A DNA stretch of 64,000 bases, taken from the NCBI RefSeq assembly GCF_039631355.1, contig NZ_JBDIVF010000003.1:310001-374000 (forward strand), written 5' to 3'. The position numbers and the translations under genes were made by a program. The stretch comes from Uliginosibacterium paludis (lineage in GTDB: Bacteria > Pseudomonadota > Gammaproteobacteria > Burkholderiales > Rhodocyclaceae). Below, piece by piece: positions 25,802 through 34,136 of this stretch. Below the pieces are notes generated by a model. The model ran no database searches and was not told the origin of the DNA. It worked only from the letters and a program-made list of their open reading frames with translations. Position 1 is the stretch's first letter. Each line of letters begins with the position of its first letter.

Positions 25802-26386
25802 ATGCGTGTACTTGGATTCCTTTTGCTGCTTGTCTGTCTGCCGGCCATCGCGGGCAACGAGGTCTACAAGTGGGTGGATGCCGACGGTAGTGTTCATTAC
25901 GGCAACGAACCGCCCAAGGGGGCGAAGGTGAAGCCGGTGTCGGGTGGTGTCACGGTGATGCCGGCTTTCAAGGCTCCCGAAAAACCGATTGCGGCGCCCG
26001 CACCTCCGGCTGCGCCGGCAGCAGCACCTGCCAGGCCCGAGCCTGCTGCGACGGAGCGCCCGCAGGGCGAGACTGGGGCGCAGTCCTCTCCCGCTGAGCG
26101 CGCCGCAGAGCTTCAGGCTGCTCGTCGGCAGAAACTGCTCGATACCTGCAGGAAGAATCGGGGCACTAATTGCGAGGAAGAAGTCGACGCGAAAATCGAT
26201 GGGCTGGACGGCACAAGCTTCGTGCCGGTGCCCGGCTGGAGTCAGCCGCCCATCCGGCCCTCGCGGCCTGTGCAGCCTGTGGCCAAGCCCGCAAGCTCGG
26301 CGCCGTCGCACAAGGAGTCCCGCGTCAGGGAAGCGCCCCGGAAGGCGGACGCTTCGCAATCTTCCGAGAGCCCGGCGCGTCGCTAG
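25802..26386 (+). CDS. DUF4124-domain exported protein
   Basis: Exported protein of 194 residues of unknown role. A signal peptide (MRVLGFLLLLVCLPAIAG) is followed immediately by a DUF4124 motif (EVYKWVDADGSVHYGNEPPKGAK, residues about 20-43), common in proteobacterial periplasmic proteins. The rest is Pro/Ala-rich and disordered, apart from a short helical segment with two cysteines (LLDTCRKNRGTNCEEEVDAK) that could form a disulfide. GGAGAG precedes ATG 25802. It is convergent with tesA, eight bases apart. Confidence 0.75.
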   Translation: MRVLGFLLLLVCLPAIAGNEVYKWVDADGSVHYGNEPPKGAKVKPVSGGVTVMPAFKAPEKPIAAPAPPAAPAAAPARPEPAATERPQGETGAQSSPAERAAELQAARRQKLLDTCRKNRGTNCEEEVDAKIDGLDGTSFVPVPGWSQPPIRPSRPVQPVAKPASSAPSHKESRVREAPRKADASQSSESPARR

Positions 26387-26393
26387 TCGGTGT

Positions 26394-27002
26394 TCAGCGC
26401 TTGCCGAGCAGGGGTTTGAGCGCCGGCCAGATGTTGTCGAGTACGAGCGACTGAGCTTCCGCGGTCGGGTGCAGGTTGTCGTTCTGAAAGAGTTCGCTGC
26501 GCCCGGCAAAGCCTTCCATCATGAAGGGCACCAGTGCGGTCCGGTGCTGCGCAGCGAGATCGGTGAAAACCTGCTGGAACTTTTGCGTATAGACCGGGCC
26601 GAAGTTGGGCGGCATGCGCATGCCGACCAGCAGCACCCGTGCATTGGCCTTCGTTGCCAGGCGGATCATGGCGTCGAGATTGCCTTGCATGGCCTTGACG
26701 GGAAGACCTCGCAGACCGTCATTTGCGCCAAGTTCGATGATGACCACCGCAGGTTTGATCCGGCTGAGGGCTTCAGGCAGGCGCGCCAGGCCTCCGGCAG
26801 TGGTTTCACCGCTGATGCTGGCGTTGCTGATCTCGTGCTTGTAGCCTTCTGACGCGAGCCGTGTGGCGAGCAGTTTCGGCCAGGCCTTGTCCTGCGGGAT
26901 GCCGTACCCGGCCGAGAGGCTGTCGCCCCAGACGAGAATTCCGGCAGCGCTGGCTGTCTGGAATGAGAACACCGCTAACAGGATGAACAGGAATCTTGAC
27001 AT
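26394..27002 (-). CDS. tesA: Periplasmic SGNH-family esterase / thioesterase I
   Basis: TesA-type GDSL hydrolase (arylesterase, lysophospholipase or thioesterase activities in the family), 202 residues with a signal peptide (residues 1-19). The SGNH blocks are visible: Ser in VWGDSLSAGYG near 27, Gly in SISGETTAGG near 62, Asn in ELGANDGLRGL near 93, and Asp/His in NDNLHPTAEAQ near 174-178. Its ATG lies head to head with the ybbA-like ATPase gene and the two start codons overlap by two bases. The tesA/ybbA divergent pair is also known in E. coli. Confidence 0.94.
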   Translation of the reverse strand: MSRFLFILLAVFSFQTASAAGILVWGDSLSAGYGIPQDKAWPKLLATRLASEGYKHEISNASISGETTAGGLARLPEALSRIKPAVVIIELGANDGLRGLPVKAMQGNLDAMIRLATKANARVLLVGMRMPPNFGPVYTQKFQQVFTDLAAQHRTALVPFMMEGFAGRSELFQNDNLHPTAEAQSLVLDNIWPALKPLLGKR

Positions 27003-27702
27003 GCCTTCTGGATCCGGAAATGTGCTTGAAGTAGCCGGGCTTGGCAAAACCGTGGCGCTTGCCGACGGCGGCCGCCTGGACATTCTGCAGGAGATCGATT
27101 TTTCGGTCGAATCAGGTGAGACGCTGGCCATCGTCGGTGCGTCCGGCTCGGGCAAGTCCACGCTCCTCGGACTGCTTGCGGGGCTGGATGTTCCCACTGC
27201 GGGGACCGTCCGCTTGCAGGGGCACGACATGTACGCGCTGGATGAGGACGGCCGCGCTGCGCTGCGCGGCAAGCATATCGGCTTCGTCTTCCAGTCATTC
27301 CAGCTCTTGCCTGCCCTGACCGCGATCGAGAACGTGATGATGCCGCTCGAACTTGCAGGCCTGCCCGGGGCACGCGAAGCCGCGCGCCACTGGCTGGTCC
27401 GGGTCGGCCTGGAGCATCGCATGACGCATTATCCCAAGCATCTGTCGGGGGGCGAGCAGCAACGGGTGGCACTCGCCCGCGCCTTTGCAACGCGCCCCGC
27501 CTTGCTGCTCGCCGATGAGCCGACCGGCAATCTGGATGCCCAGACAGGTCAGAACATCATCGAACTCATCTTCACGCTCAACCGCGAAGCCGGCACCACG
27601 CTGGTTCTCGTGACCCATGACGACGAGCTCGCCGCGGCCTGCCAGCGCAGCATCCGTCTGCGCAATGGCCGCATGGTCGAGGCCGGAGCCCTCCTCGTCT
27701 GA
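27001..27702 (+). CDS. ybbA: ABC transporter ATP-binding protein, LolD/YbbA type
   Basis: ATPase of the MacB/LolD/FtsE class, 233 residues from ATG 27001. It has Walker A GASGSGKSTLLGLLAGLD near 46, the Q-loop in GFVFQSFQLLPALTAIENV near 97, signature LSGGEQQRVALARA near 145, and Walker B LLLADEPTGNLD near 168. In E. coli YbbA works with permease YbbP next to tesA. Here no permease follows: the next gene is convergent and ends 35 bases on. No leader is possible because the start codon overlaps that of tesA, so a further-upstream start inside tesA (ATG 26983) cannot be excluded. Confidence 0.9.
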   Translation: MPSGSGNVLEVAGLGKTVALADGGRLDILQEIDFSVESGETLAIVGASGSGKSTLLGLLAGLDVPTAGTVRLQGHDMYALDEDGRAALRGKHIGFVFQSFQLLPALTAIENVMMPLELAGLPGAREAARHWLVRVGLEHRMTHYPKHLSGGEQQRVALARAFATRPALLLADEPTGNLDAQTGQNIIELIFTLNREAGTTLVLVTHDDELAAACQRSIRLRNGRMVEAGALLV

Positions 27703-27737
27703 GCAGTGGCCCTGTGTGCCGCGCTGCTGTGAGGGCG

Positions 27738-29060
27738 TCAGGCGCCTCGCAGCAGGATCACCGAGATGGCGAGTGGCGCCACCAGTGCAACGATGATCCG
27801 GGTGGCCGCGAGCAGGGAGCGCCGGGCGCGATTCCGATAGCGGAGCTGGGCCCCGATTTCGCGCCAGCAGAACCAGCCACAGAATACGGCAGTGGCAATG
27901 CCGCCCAGAGGTAGCATGATGTTTGATGTCAGCTGATCCATCAGGTCGAAGGCCGTATGGCCCAGCAGGCTGAGCGTGTTTTCTGGACTGAAGCTCAGCG
28001 CTGCCGGTACGCCGAGTACGAAGATGCCGGCCGAGCTTGCAAGGACCGCCATGCGCCGGCTGAGTCCCAGCTCGTCGATGGCGAAGCGCGCGCAGACTTC
28101 CAGCAGCGACACGGAAGACGTCAGCGCCGCGACGAGCAGCAGAACGAAGAACAGGACTGCGAAGAGCTCGCCGCCCGGCATGCTGGCAAAGATGGCGGGC
28201 ATGCTGATGAAGGTGAGGCCCGGGCCGCCCTGAGGGCCGATGCCCAGCGCAAAGGCCGGTGGCACGACCAGCAGGCCGCCGAGCAGGCAGACGAAGAGTG
28301 TCAGCGCCACGACCCATGCCGCGGCGCCGGGCAGGTCGCTGTCGGCCTTCAGGTAGGCGCCATACGTGACCATGGCGCCCATGCCGAGGGAGAGCGAGAA
28401 GAAGGCGAGCCCCAGCGCGGCGAGCAGGGTGTTGAAGCTGAACGCGGAGAAATCCGGCCGCAGCAGGAATATGACGCCTTCCCAGGCGCCGGGCAGCGTG
28501 ATGCCGCGTGCGATCAGCAACAGCATCAGGATGAACAGCAGCGGCATGAGCTTGCGCGACATCATTTCGATGCCGCGCTGCACGCCGCCGAGTACGACCA
28601 GTGCGGTCAGCCCGAGAAACCCGGCCAGCCACAGGATGGCCTGAGCCGGATGCGCGATCAGCGTGTTGAAGCGCTCCGTGAGCAGGGCTGCGTCCTGACT
28701 CACTGCCTGGCCGGCGAGCGCTTTGAACACATAGGCCAGGGACCAGCCGCCGACCACGCAGTAGAAGCCCATGATGACGAAGGCGGTGGCGACCGGCAGG
28801 TAGCCGCAGTAACGCCAGCGCTTGCTGCCCAGACTGCTGAACGCGCCGCAGACGCCCTGGCCGCTGGCGCGCCCGAGCGCCATTTCGGCGCTCATCAGGG
28901 CCAGCCCGAGGGTGAGCGCCAGCGCGAGATAGACGAGGAAGAAGGCGCCGCCGCCATGCTGGGTGGCCATGTAGGGAAACTTCCAGATGCAGCCAAGGCC
29001 GATCGCCGAGCCGGCGGAAGACAGGATGAATCCCAGACGGGAAGAGAAGGTGTTGGACAT
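27738..29060 (-). CDS. Sodium-dependent transporter (NSS/SNF family)
   Basis: Inner-membrane sodium symporter of 440 residues with about 11-12 helices, in the LeuT-like neurotransmitter:sodium symporter family. The first helix carries the sodium and substrate motif in altered form (SSAGSAIGLGCIWKFPYMAT, residues about 15-34), then HGGGAFFLVYLALA. Substrates of bacterial members are amino acids or related amines; the specific one is not evident. The start at 29060 (MSNTFSSRLG) is chosen over upstream codons by family alignment. It lies about 200 bases downstream of the phosphoesterase gene, in a region without clear signals. Confidence 0.9.
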   Translation of the reverse strand: MSNTFSSRLGFILSSAGSAIGLGCIWKFPYMATQHGGGAFFLVYLALALTLGLALMSAEMALGRASGQGVCGAFSSLGSKRWRYCGYLPVATAFVIMGFYCVVGGWSLAYVFKALAGQAVSQDAALLTERFNTLIAHPAQAILWLAGFLGLTALVVLGGVQRGIEMMSRKLMPLLFILMLLLIARGITLPGAWEGVIFLLRPDFSAFSFNTLLAALGLAFFSLSLGMGAMVTYGAYLKADSDLPGAAAWVVALTLFVCLLGGLLVVPPAFALGIGPQGGPGLTFISMPAIFASMPGGELFAVLFFVLLLVAALTSSVSLLEVCARFAIDELGLSRRMAVLASSAGIFVLGVPAALSFSPENTLSLLGHTAFDLMDQLTSNIMLPLGGIATAVFCGWFCWREIGAQLRYRNRARRSLLAATRIIVALVAPLAISVILLRGA

Positions 29061-29265
29061 GGTTCGGGCATCGGGTGAATGCGGCGCGTCCACCCTTGAG
29101 GAGCATCGGGCCACGCGTCGCGAGGCGCGATAGGGCATGCCGGGAGGCTGCGCGGTCGCTTGCAAGCGGAAATGGACTCTTCAGTCCGCCGGGAGTTGCA
29201 GGCGGGAGGCGGTGTGCCCTGAAATCGCAAAGCCTGTGCAGCGGAACAACACCGGCGGCCTGCGC

Positions 29266-30132
29266 TCAGTGCCGGTGCTGTTCCGGCTGCAGCAGCGCAA
29301 TGCCGGCTTCCGGCATGACTGATGCGGCGATCTCTTCGACGAGTGCTTCGGTAGCGGGCTGCGGTTCCGCAGGCGTGGCCGTTAAACCGGCGAGGCGGGC
29401 GCTGCGCCATTCCACGAGTTCCATGCCGCCATCGAAGTGCTCGACGATGGCCGTACAGCTATCCACCCAGTCCCCGCAGTTGATGTAGGTGATGCCCTGG
29501 ATCTGGCGGATCGTGGCCGCGTGGATATGGCCACAGATGACACCGTCCACGCCTCGCTCGCGGATGGCCCGCACCACGCAATCCTCGAAATCGAAGATGA
29601 AACTGACGGCGCTCTTGACCTTGCGTTTGGCATAACCTGCCAGCGACCAGTAACCTGCCATGCGCAGTCCGCGGCGCAGGATGGACAGCCAGGCGTTGAT
29701 GCGGACCAGCGCGTTGTAGGCCACATCGCCGAGCAGCGCGACCCAGCGGTGATGACGCGTGACCTGATCGAACTCATCACCATGAATCAGCATGTAGCGC
29801 TTGCCGTCTGCCGCCACGTGCAGATGCTCATGCTTGAGTTCGATGTCGCCGAAGCGGATGCCGCAATGCTCGCGCAGGGCCTCGTCGTGATTGCCGGGAA
29901 TGAACGTCACCTTCACGCCCTTGCGGGCAGAACGCAGAATTTTCTGAACGAAAGTGTTCTGTGCCGGCGTCCAATGAACACCCCGGCTCATGGCCCAGAA
30001 ATCGATGATGTCGCCGATCAGGAAGATCTGTTCGGCTTCATAGTGGCGGAGGAAATCGAGCAGGCTGTCTGCCTGGCAGCCCCGGGTGCCGAGGTGAATG
30101 TCGGAGAGGAAAATCGAGCGGACCTGAGTCAT
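29266..30132 (-). CDS. Second UDP-2,3-diacylglucosamine diphosphatase-like metallophosphoesterase
   Basis: Calcineurin-like phosphoesterase of 288 residues. Metal motifs are IFLSDIHLGTRGC near 7-18, IGDIIDFW near 38, FIPGNHDE near 77, HGDEFDQVTRHHRW near 116, and CGHIHAATIRQI near 200. It fits the LpxH-related branch often annotated as an UDP-2,3-diacylglucosamine pyrophosphatase-like protein, rather than classical LpxH, which is encoded at 18.6 kb. The product therefore need not act in lipid A synthesis. A C-terminal tail of about 40 residues extends past the domain. It is divergent from the DUF748 gene. Confidence 0.85.
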   Translation of the reverse strand: MTQVRSIFLSDIHLGTRGCQADSLLDFLRHYEAEQIFLIGDIIDFWAMSRGVHWTPAQNTFVQKILRSARKGVKVTFIPGNHDEALREHCGIRFGDIELKHEHLHVAADGKRYMLIHGDEFDQVTRHHRWVALLGDVAYNALVRINAWLSILRRGLRMAGYWSLAGYAKRKVKSAVSFIFDFEDCVVRAIRERGVDGVICGHIHAATIRQIQGITYINCGDWVDSCTAIVEHFDGGMELVEWRSARLAGLTATPAEPQPATEALVEEIAASVMPEAGIALLQPEQHRH

Positions 30133-30229
30133 GGGCCGGAGGCACGAGCGGAATGATCTGCCGGCGCAGCCTACGCAGAGAGCGTGACATTCTGATTACA
30201 TCCGCCCCGCGCGGTTGGATGGTGAGAAA

Positions 30230-33200
30230 ATGCGGCGCAGTGTCCGCCACAGAGAAATCCGGGAGATCGATTTGACTACACATCGCGTCCAGTTCAGGCA
30301 GCTTTCACCCCGCGCCCGGGGTGTCCTGAAAAAGGCACGCTACGCAGCCTATGCGTTTGTCGTACTGCTGCTGCTCGCCTGGCTGGCCTTGCCGCCGGTG
30401 ATCCGGTGGGGGATCGAGAGCCGGGGCAGCGAAGCGCTCGGACGCAGGATGACGGTCGAGTCCGTGCAGTTCAATCCCTTCCGCCTGTCTGCCGAGCTGA
30501 GCGGCCTGCGGATCGCCGAAGCGGATGGCCAGCAGGACTGGATCCGCCTGGGCAGCGTGTCTTTCAACCTTTCCCTGTCATCCCTCTGGCATCGCGCGCT
30601 CGTGCTCGACGCGCTGCGCATCGACCAGCCGAGCGTGCGGATCCTGCGACTCGAGGGCGCCCGCTTCAACTTCAGCGACCTCGTCGAGCGCTTTGCGAGC
30701 GCGCCGCAGGCTCCCGCCTCCGAGCCGCTGCATTTTTCGGTCAACAACATCGAACTTCATCAGGGCACGCTCGAGTTCGATGACCGCCCGGCAGGGCGCG
30801 TTCATCATGCCGAAGCGATCAATCTGGGCCTGCCGTTCATCTCCAATCTGCCGGCCCGTGTGGCAATCGACGTGCAACCGCTGCTCGAAGCCCGGATCAA
30901 TGGCAGCCCCTTCAGTCTCAAGGGCGAAGTGCGCCCCTTCAGCACGCCTCGCGAAGCCACGCTGGATCTCGCTTTCGACGCGCTCGATCTGTCGAGTTAC
31001 CTCTACTACATCAAGGATGCCATTCCCCTGGGGATCCAGAAGGCGGTGGTGAAGTCCGGTCTGCATCTGGTCTGGCGCGAGGCGGCCGACGCCCGGCCGG
31101 CCAGTCTGGGGCTCAGTGGCACGGCCTCGCTGTCCGATCTCGTGGTGCAGGACAAGGCGGGTGCGCCGCTGCTGAGTGTGGGCGCGCTGGAAGTCGATAT
31201 TGCCGCGCTCGAACCGCTGGCCAACCCGGTCCGGGCCGATTTTCGCCAGATCCTGCTCAAGTCGCCCCAGGTCGATATCCATCGTTTCGGCAATGGCGAG
31301 CTCAATCTGAGCCGTGCGTTCGCTGCCGGCGAGGGTGGGAAAAAGCCTGATGCGACACCCGCAAAATCTGGTCCGGTTGAGGCCTCCCGGCCGGTTGTCA
31401 CCGCACCGGCAGCCAGCCCGTCCGAGCCGGCAGAGGTGAAGATCCAGCGCTTCGAGTTGCAGGATGGTGTGGTGCGCTGGTTCGACGAAGCCGTGCCGGG
31501 CACTTACCGGCAGACGCTCAAGGATCTCTCGGTCGTGGTGCAGCGGCTCGATCTGAGTGGCAAGGCGCCTGCCGCGCTCACGGTTCGGGGCAAGGGGGAG
31601 CAGGGCGAATCGCTTGAGCTCAACGCCGCGGTGGGAATCAAGACTCTGCAACTGGGAGGCGAAATCAGTGCGGCCGGTTTGCAGCTCGGCGCGCTGAGCC
31701 CGTATTACCAGGCGGTGATCGGTCGCGCGCGGCTGGGCGGTGAAGCGACACTCAAGGGGCGCTTTGCCGCGGATTTCAGCAAGGAAGCCTCGGCGCTGAA
31801 GCTCGAGGATTTCTCGCTGGACCTCAAGTCCTTTGCACTGTCGGATGGCAAGTCCAAAGATACGCTGCTCTCGATGGCCAGCTTCGGCCTCCGGGAGAGC
31901 AGCCTGGATCTGGCCCGGCAGGAGCTGAAGATCGGCGCACTGGAGTCAGCCGGCGGCGCACTGCGCATGGACCGCAGCAAGACCGGACGTATCAATCTGC
32001 TTGATGTGCTTCAGGACGCTGCGGAAGCCGAAGGCAAGGAAGTGCTCGTCAAGGCCGAGGAGGCCTTGCGCAAGGCGCCCGAGAAAGCGAAGGAAGCAGG
32101 CGTTGCGCCCGATGGGGCGAGCGAGGCGAAGCTCGCCCGGAAGCCTGCCGAATGGGTCATTACCCTTGGCAAGGGTCAGCTTGCCGATTGGCGCGCGAGC
32201 CTGGTCGACCGGACCGGGCTTGAGCCCGTCAAGGTGGAGCTGAGCGCGCTGGGCCTGAAAATCCATGACTGGAGCAGCAAGGCGGGCAGCGAGGCCGGTC
32301 TGGTGTTCGACAGCCTGGTGAATGGCAAGGGAACCTTGCATGCCGACGGCAAGCTCGCCAGCGTGCCATTCCGGGCCGGATTCAATCTCCGGCTTGACGG
32401 TGTCGACATCCTGGCGGCTCAGCCCTATGTCGATGATCTCTACAAGATCCTGATCACGCGGGGCCAGATTTCGGGCCAGGGCCGGCTGCAAGTCGATACC
32501 GCCGCCAAGGGCGGTGTGGATGTGCGCTACGCAGGCAGTCTGGCCGTGGATAATTTCAATGCGCTTGACCGTCTGAACGAAACGGATTTCATGCGCTGGA
32601 AGCGGTTCTCCGTCGCTGGCCTGAAGTTCCAGACTCAGCCGCTGACCTTGCAGAGCACCGAAGTGAGGCTCAACGACTTCTTTACCCGCTTGATCCTGGA
32701 CGACAAGGGGCGGCTGAACGTGCGCGAGCTCGGTGCGGACGATGAACCGCCCGTTGCCGCCGCTTCGGCTCCAGCCAGTGCGCCGGGGAACAAGGCGGTC
32801 GCGGTGCTGCCGCCACCTGCCAGCCCGCCTCCGGTCGTGGAGATCGGCAAGATCGTGCTGGCCGATGGCAGCATCGTCTATTCGGATCACTTCGTGAAAC
32901 CCAATTACGAAGCGCGCCTGATGGCGCTCAACGGCGAGATCGGCGGGCTTTCCTCGAACCCCGAGAAGCTCGCGAAGCTGGGGCTCAAGGCCAGCATGGA
33001 TGGCGCCGCCCCGGTCAATATCACCGGCACGCTCAATCCTTTCCGGCAGGATCGCCTGCTGGACATCGAGGCTCAGGTGCGTGACGTCGATCTCACCAGT
33101 GCGTCGACCTATGCTGGCCGCTATGTGGGCTACGGGATCGACAAGGGCAAGCTCTCGATGGACGTGCATTACGAAATCCGCGAGCGGCGGCTCACTGCCA

Positions 33201-34027
33201 GCAACCGGGTGAAGCTCGATCAGCTGACCTTCGGTGACCGGGTCGAGAGCCCTCAGGCAACCAAGCTCCCGGTCCTGTTTGCCGTCTCCCTGCTCAAGGA
33301 CCGCAACGGCGTGATCGACGTCAATCTGCCGATCTCGGGCTCGCTCGATGATCCGCAGTTCTCGATCGGCTCGGTGGTGTTGCGGGTCATCACCAACCTC
33401 ATCAGCAAGGCGGTGACGGCTCCCTTTGCCTTGCTGGGCTCGGCCTTTGGCGGCCACGCTGAGGAGCTGGCCTTCATCGACTTCGAGGCGGGCAGCAGCG
33501 TGCTGAGTGCCAAGGCGCTGAAGAAGCTCGCAGACCTGTCCAAGGCCCTGACCGACCGGCCTTCACTGTCGCTCGATGTCAGCGGCCGGGCTGATCCGGC
33601 AGCGGACGCCAGCGCGCTCAAGCGCATCCGCATGGAAAACGCGATGCGCGCCCTGAAGGCGGAGCAACTGGTGCGACGCGGGCAATCGATCAACGAGGTC
33701 GCCAGCCTGCCGATTTCCGCCGAGGAATATCCGGTGCTCCTCAAACAGGTGTACGAGCGTACCAAGATCGACGCACGGCAGCGCAACGTGATCGGCCTGC
33801 TCAAGTCGGTGCCGACGGAGGAGATGGAGCGCCTCCTGCTGGGCAGCTACGTCATCTCCGAAGAAGATCTCCAGGCGCTTGCCCGGGATCGGGCCGGCGC
33901 CGTGAGAACCTGGCTGCTGGACCAGGGCAGGATTGCGTCCGGTCGGATCTACATGACGGCAGCGGAGGCCACCTCGGCTCAGGATGGAAAGTCTGCCCAA
34001 GCCAGGGTTGAATTTGCCCTGCACTGA
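30230..34027 (+). CDS. Giant DUF748 / AsmA-like envelope protein with OmpA-like tail
   Basis: A 1265-residue protein anchored by one N-terminal helix (about residues 38-57, AYAFVVLLLLAWLALPPVI), the rest periplasmic. DUF748 repeats of beta strand recur across the length (VESVQFNPFRLSAELSGLRI near the start; NITGTLNPFRQDRLLDIEAQ near 930), the pattern of AsmA-like bridge proteins thought to carry lipids to the outer membrane. Two Ala/Pro-rich linkers interrupt it. Near 1085 an OmpA-like segment begins (LAFIDFEAGSSVLSAKALKK), which may touch peptidoglycan. ATG 30230 follows GGTGAG; a TTG at 30215 is less likely. Lipid transport is inference. Confidence 0.85.
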   Translation: MRRSVRHREIREIDLTTHRVQFRQLSPRARGVLKKARYAAYAFVVLLLLAWLALPPVIRWGIESRGSEALGRRMTVESVQFNPFRLSAELSGLRIAEADGQQDWIRLGSVSFNLSLSSLWHRALVLDALRIDQPSVRILRLEGARFNFSDLVERFASAPQAPASEPLHFSVNNIELHQGTLEFDDRPAGRVHHAEAINLGLPFISNLPARVAIDVQPLLEARINGSPFSLKGEVRPFSTPREATLDLAFDALDLSSYLYYIKDAIPLGIQKAVVKSGLHLVWREAADARPASLGLSGTASLSDLVVQDKAGAPLLSVGALEVDIAALEPLANPVRADFRQILLKSPQVDIHRFGNGELNLSRAFAAGEGGKKPDATPAKSGPVEASRPVVTAPAASPSEPAEVKIQRFELQDGVVRWFDEAVPGTYRQTLKDLSVVVQRLDLSGKAPAALTVRGKGEQGESLELNAAVGIKTLQLGGEISAAGLQLGALSPYYQAVIGRARLGGEATLKGRFAADFSKEASALKLEDFSLDLKSFALSDGKSKDTLLSMASFGLRESSLDLARQELKIGALESAGGALRMDRSKTGRINLLDVLQDAAEAEGKEVLVKAEEALRKAPEKAKEAGVAPDGASEAKLARKPAEWVITLGKGQLADWRASLVDRTGLEPVKVELSALGLKIHDWSSKAGSEAGLVFDSLVNGKGTLHADGKLASVPFRAGFNLRLDGVDILAAQPYVDDLYKILITRGQISGQGRLQVDTAAKGGVDVRYAGSLAVDNFNALDRLNETDFMRWKRFSVAGLKFQTQPLTLQSTEVRLNDFFTRLILDDKGRLNVRELGADDEPPVAAASAPASAPGNKAVAVLPPPASPPPVVEIGKIVLADGSIVYSDHFVKPNYEARLMALNGEIGGLSSNPEKLAKLGLKASMDGAAPVNITGTLNPFRQDRLLDIEAQVRDVDLTSASTYAGRYVGYGIDKGKLSMDVHYEIRERRLTASNRVKLDQLTFGDRVESPQATKLPVLFAVSLLKDRNGVIDVNLPISGSLDDPQFSIGSVVLRVITNLISKAVTAPFALLGSAFGGHAEELAFIDFEAGSSVLSAKALKKLADLSKALTDRPSLSLDVSGRADPAADASALKRIRMENAMRALKAEQLVRRGQSINEVASLPISAEEYPVLLKQVYERTKIDARQRNVIGLLKSVPTEEMERLLLGSYVISEEDLQALARDRAGAVRTWLLDQGRIASGRIYMTAAEATSAQDGKSAQARVEFALH

Positions 34028-34136
34028 AAACTCGGGGTTTACGCGAAAGTTTTGCGGAATGCTGCCGTTATGAAGAGCTGGTTCGTGCAGGGAGGATCCC
34101 CCTGACGGTGCCCTGATACATCACGGAGAGGTCGGC

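Noticed and set aside
26394..27422. Extending tesA upstream to 342 residues
   Set aside because: The extra part is antisense to the ybbA ATPase, and a clean signal peptide starts at 27002.
27703..27737. Short GTG frame after ybbA as a remnant of a ybbP permease
   Set aside because: It covers only about eight codons before a stop; too short to support a pseudogene call.
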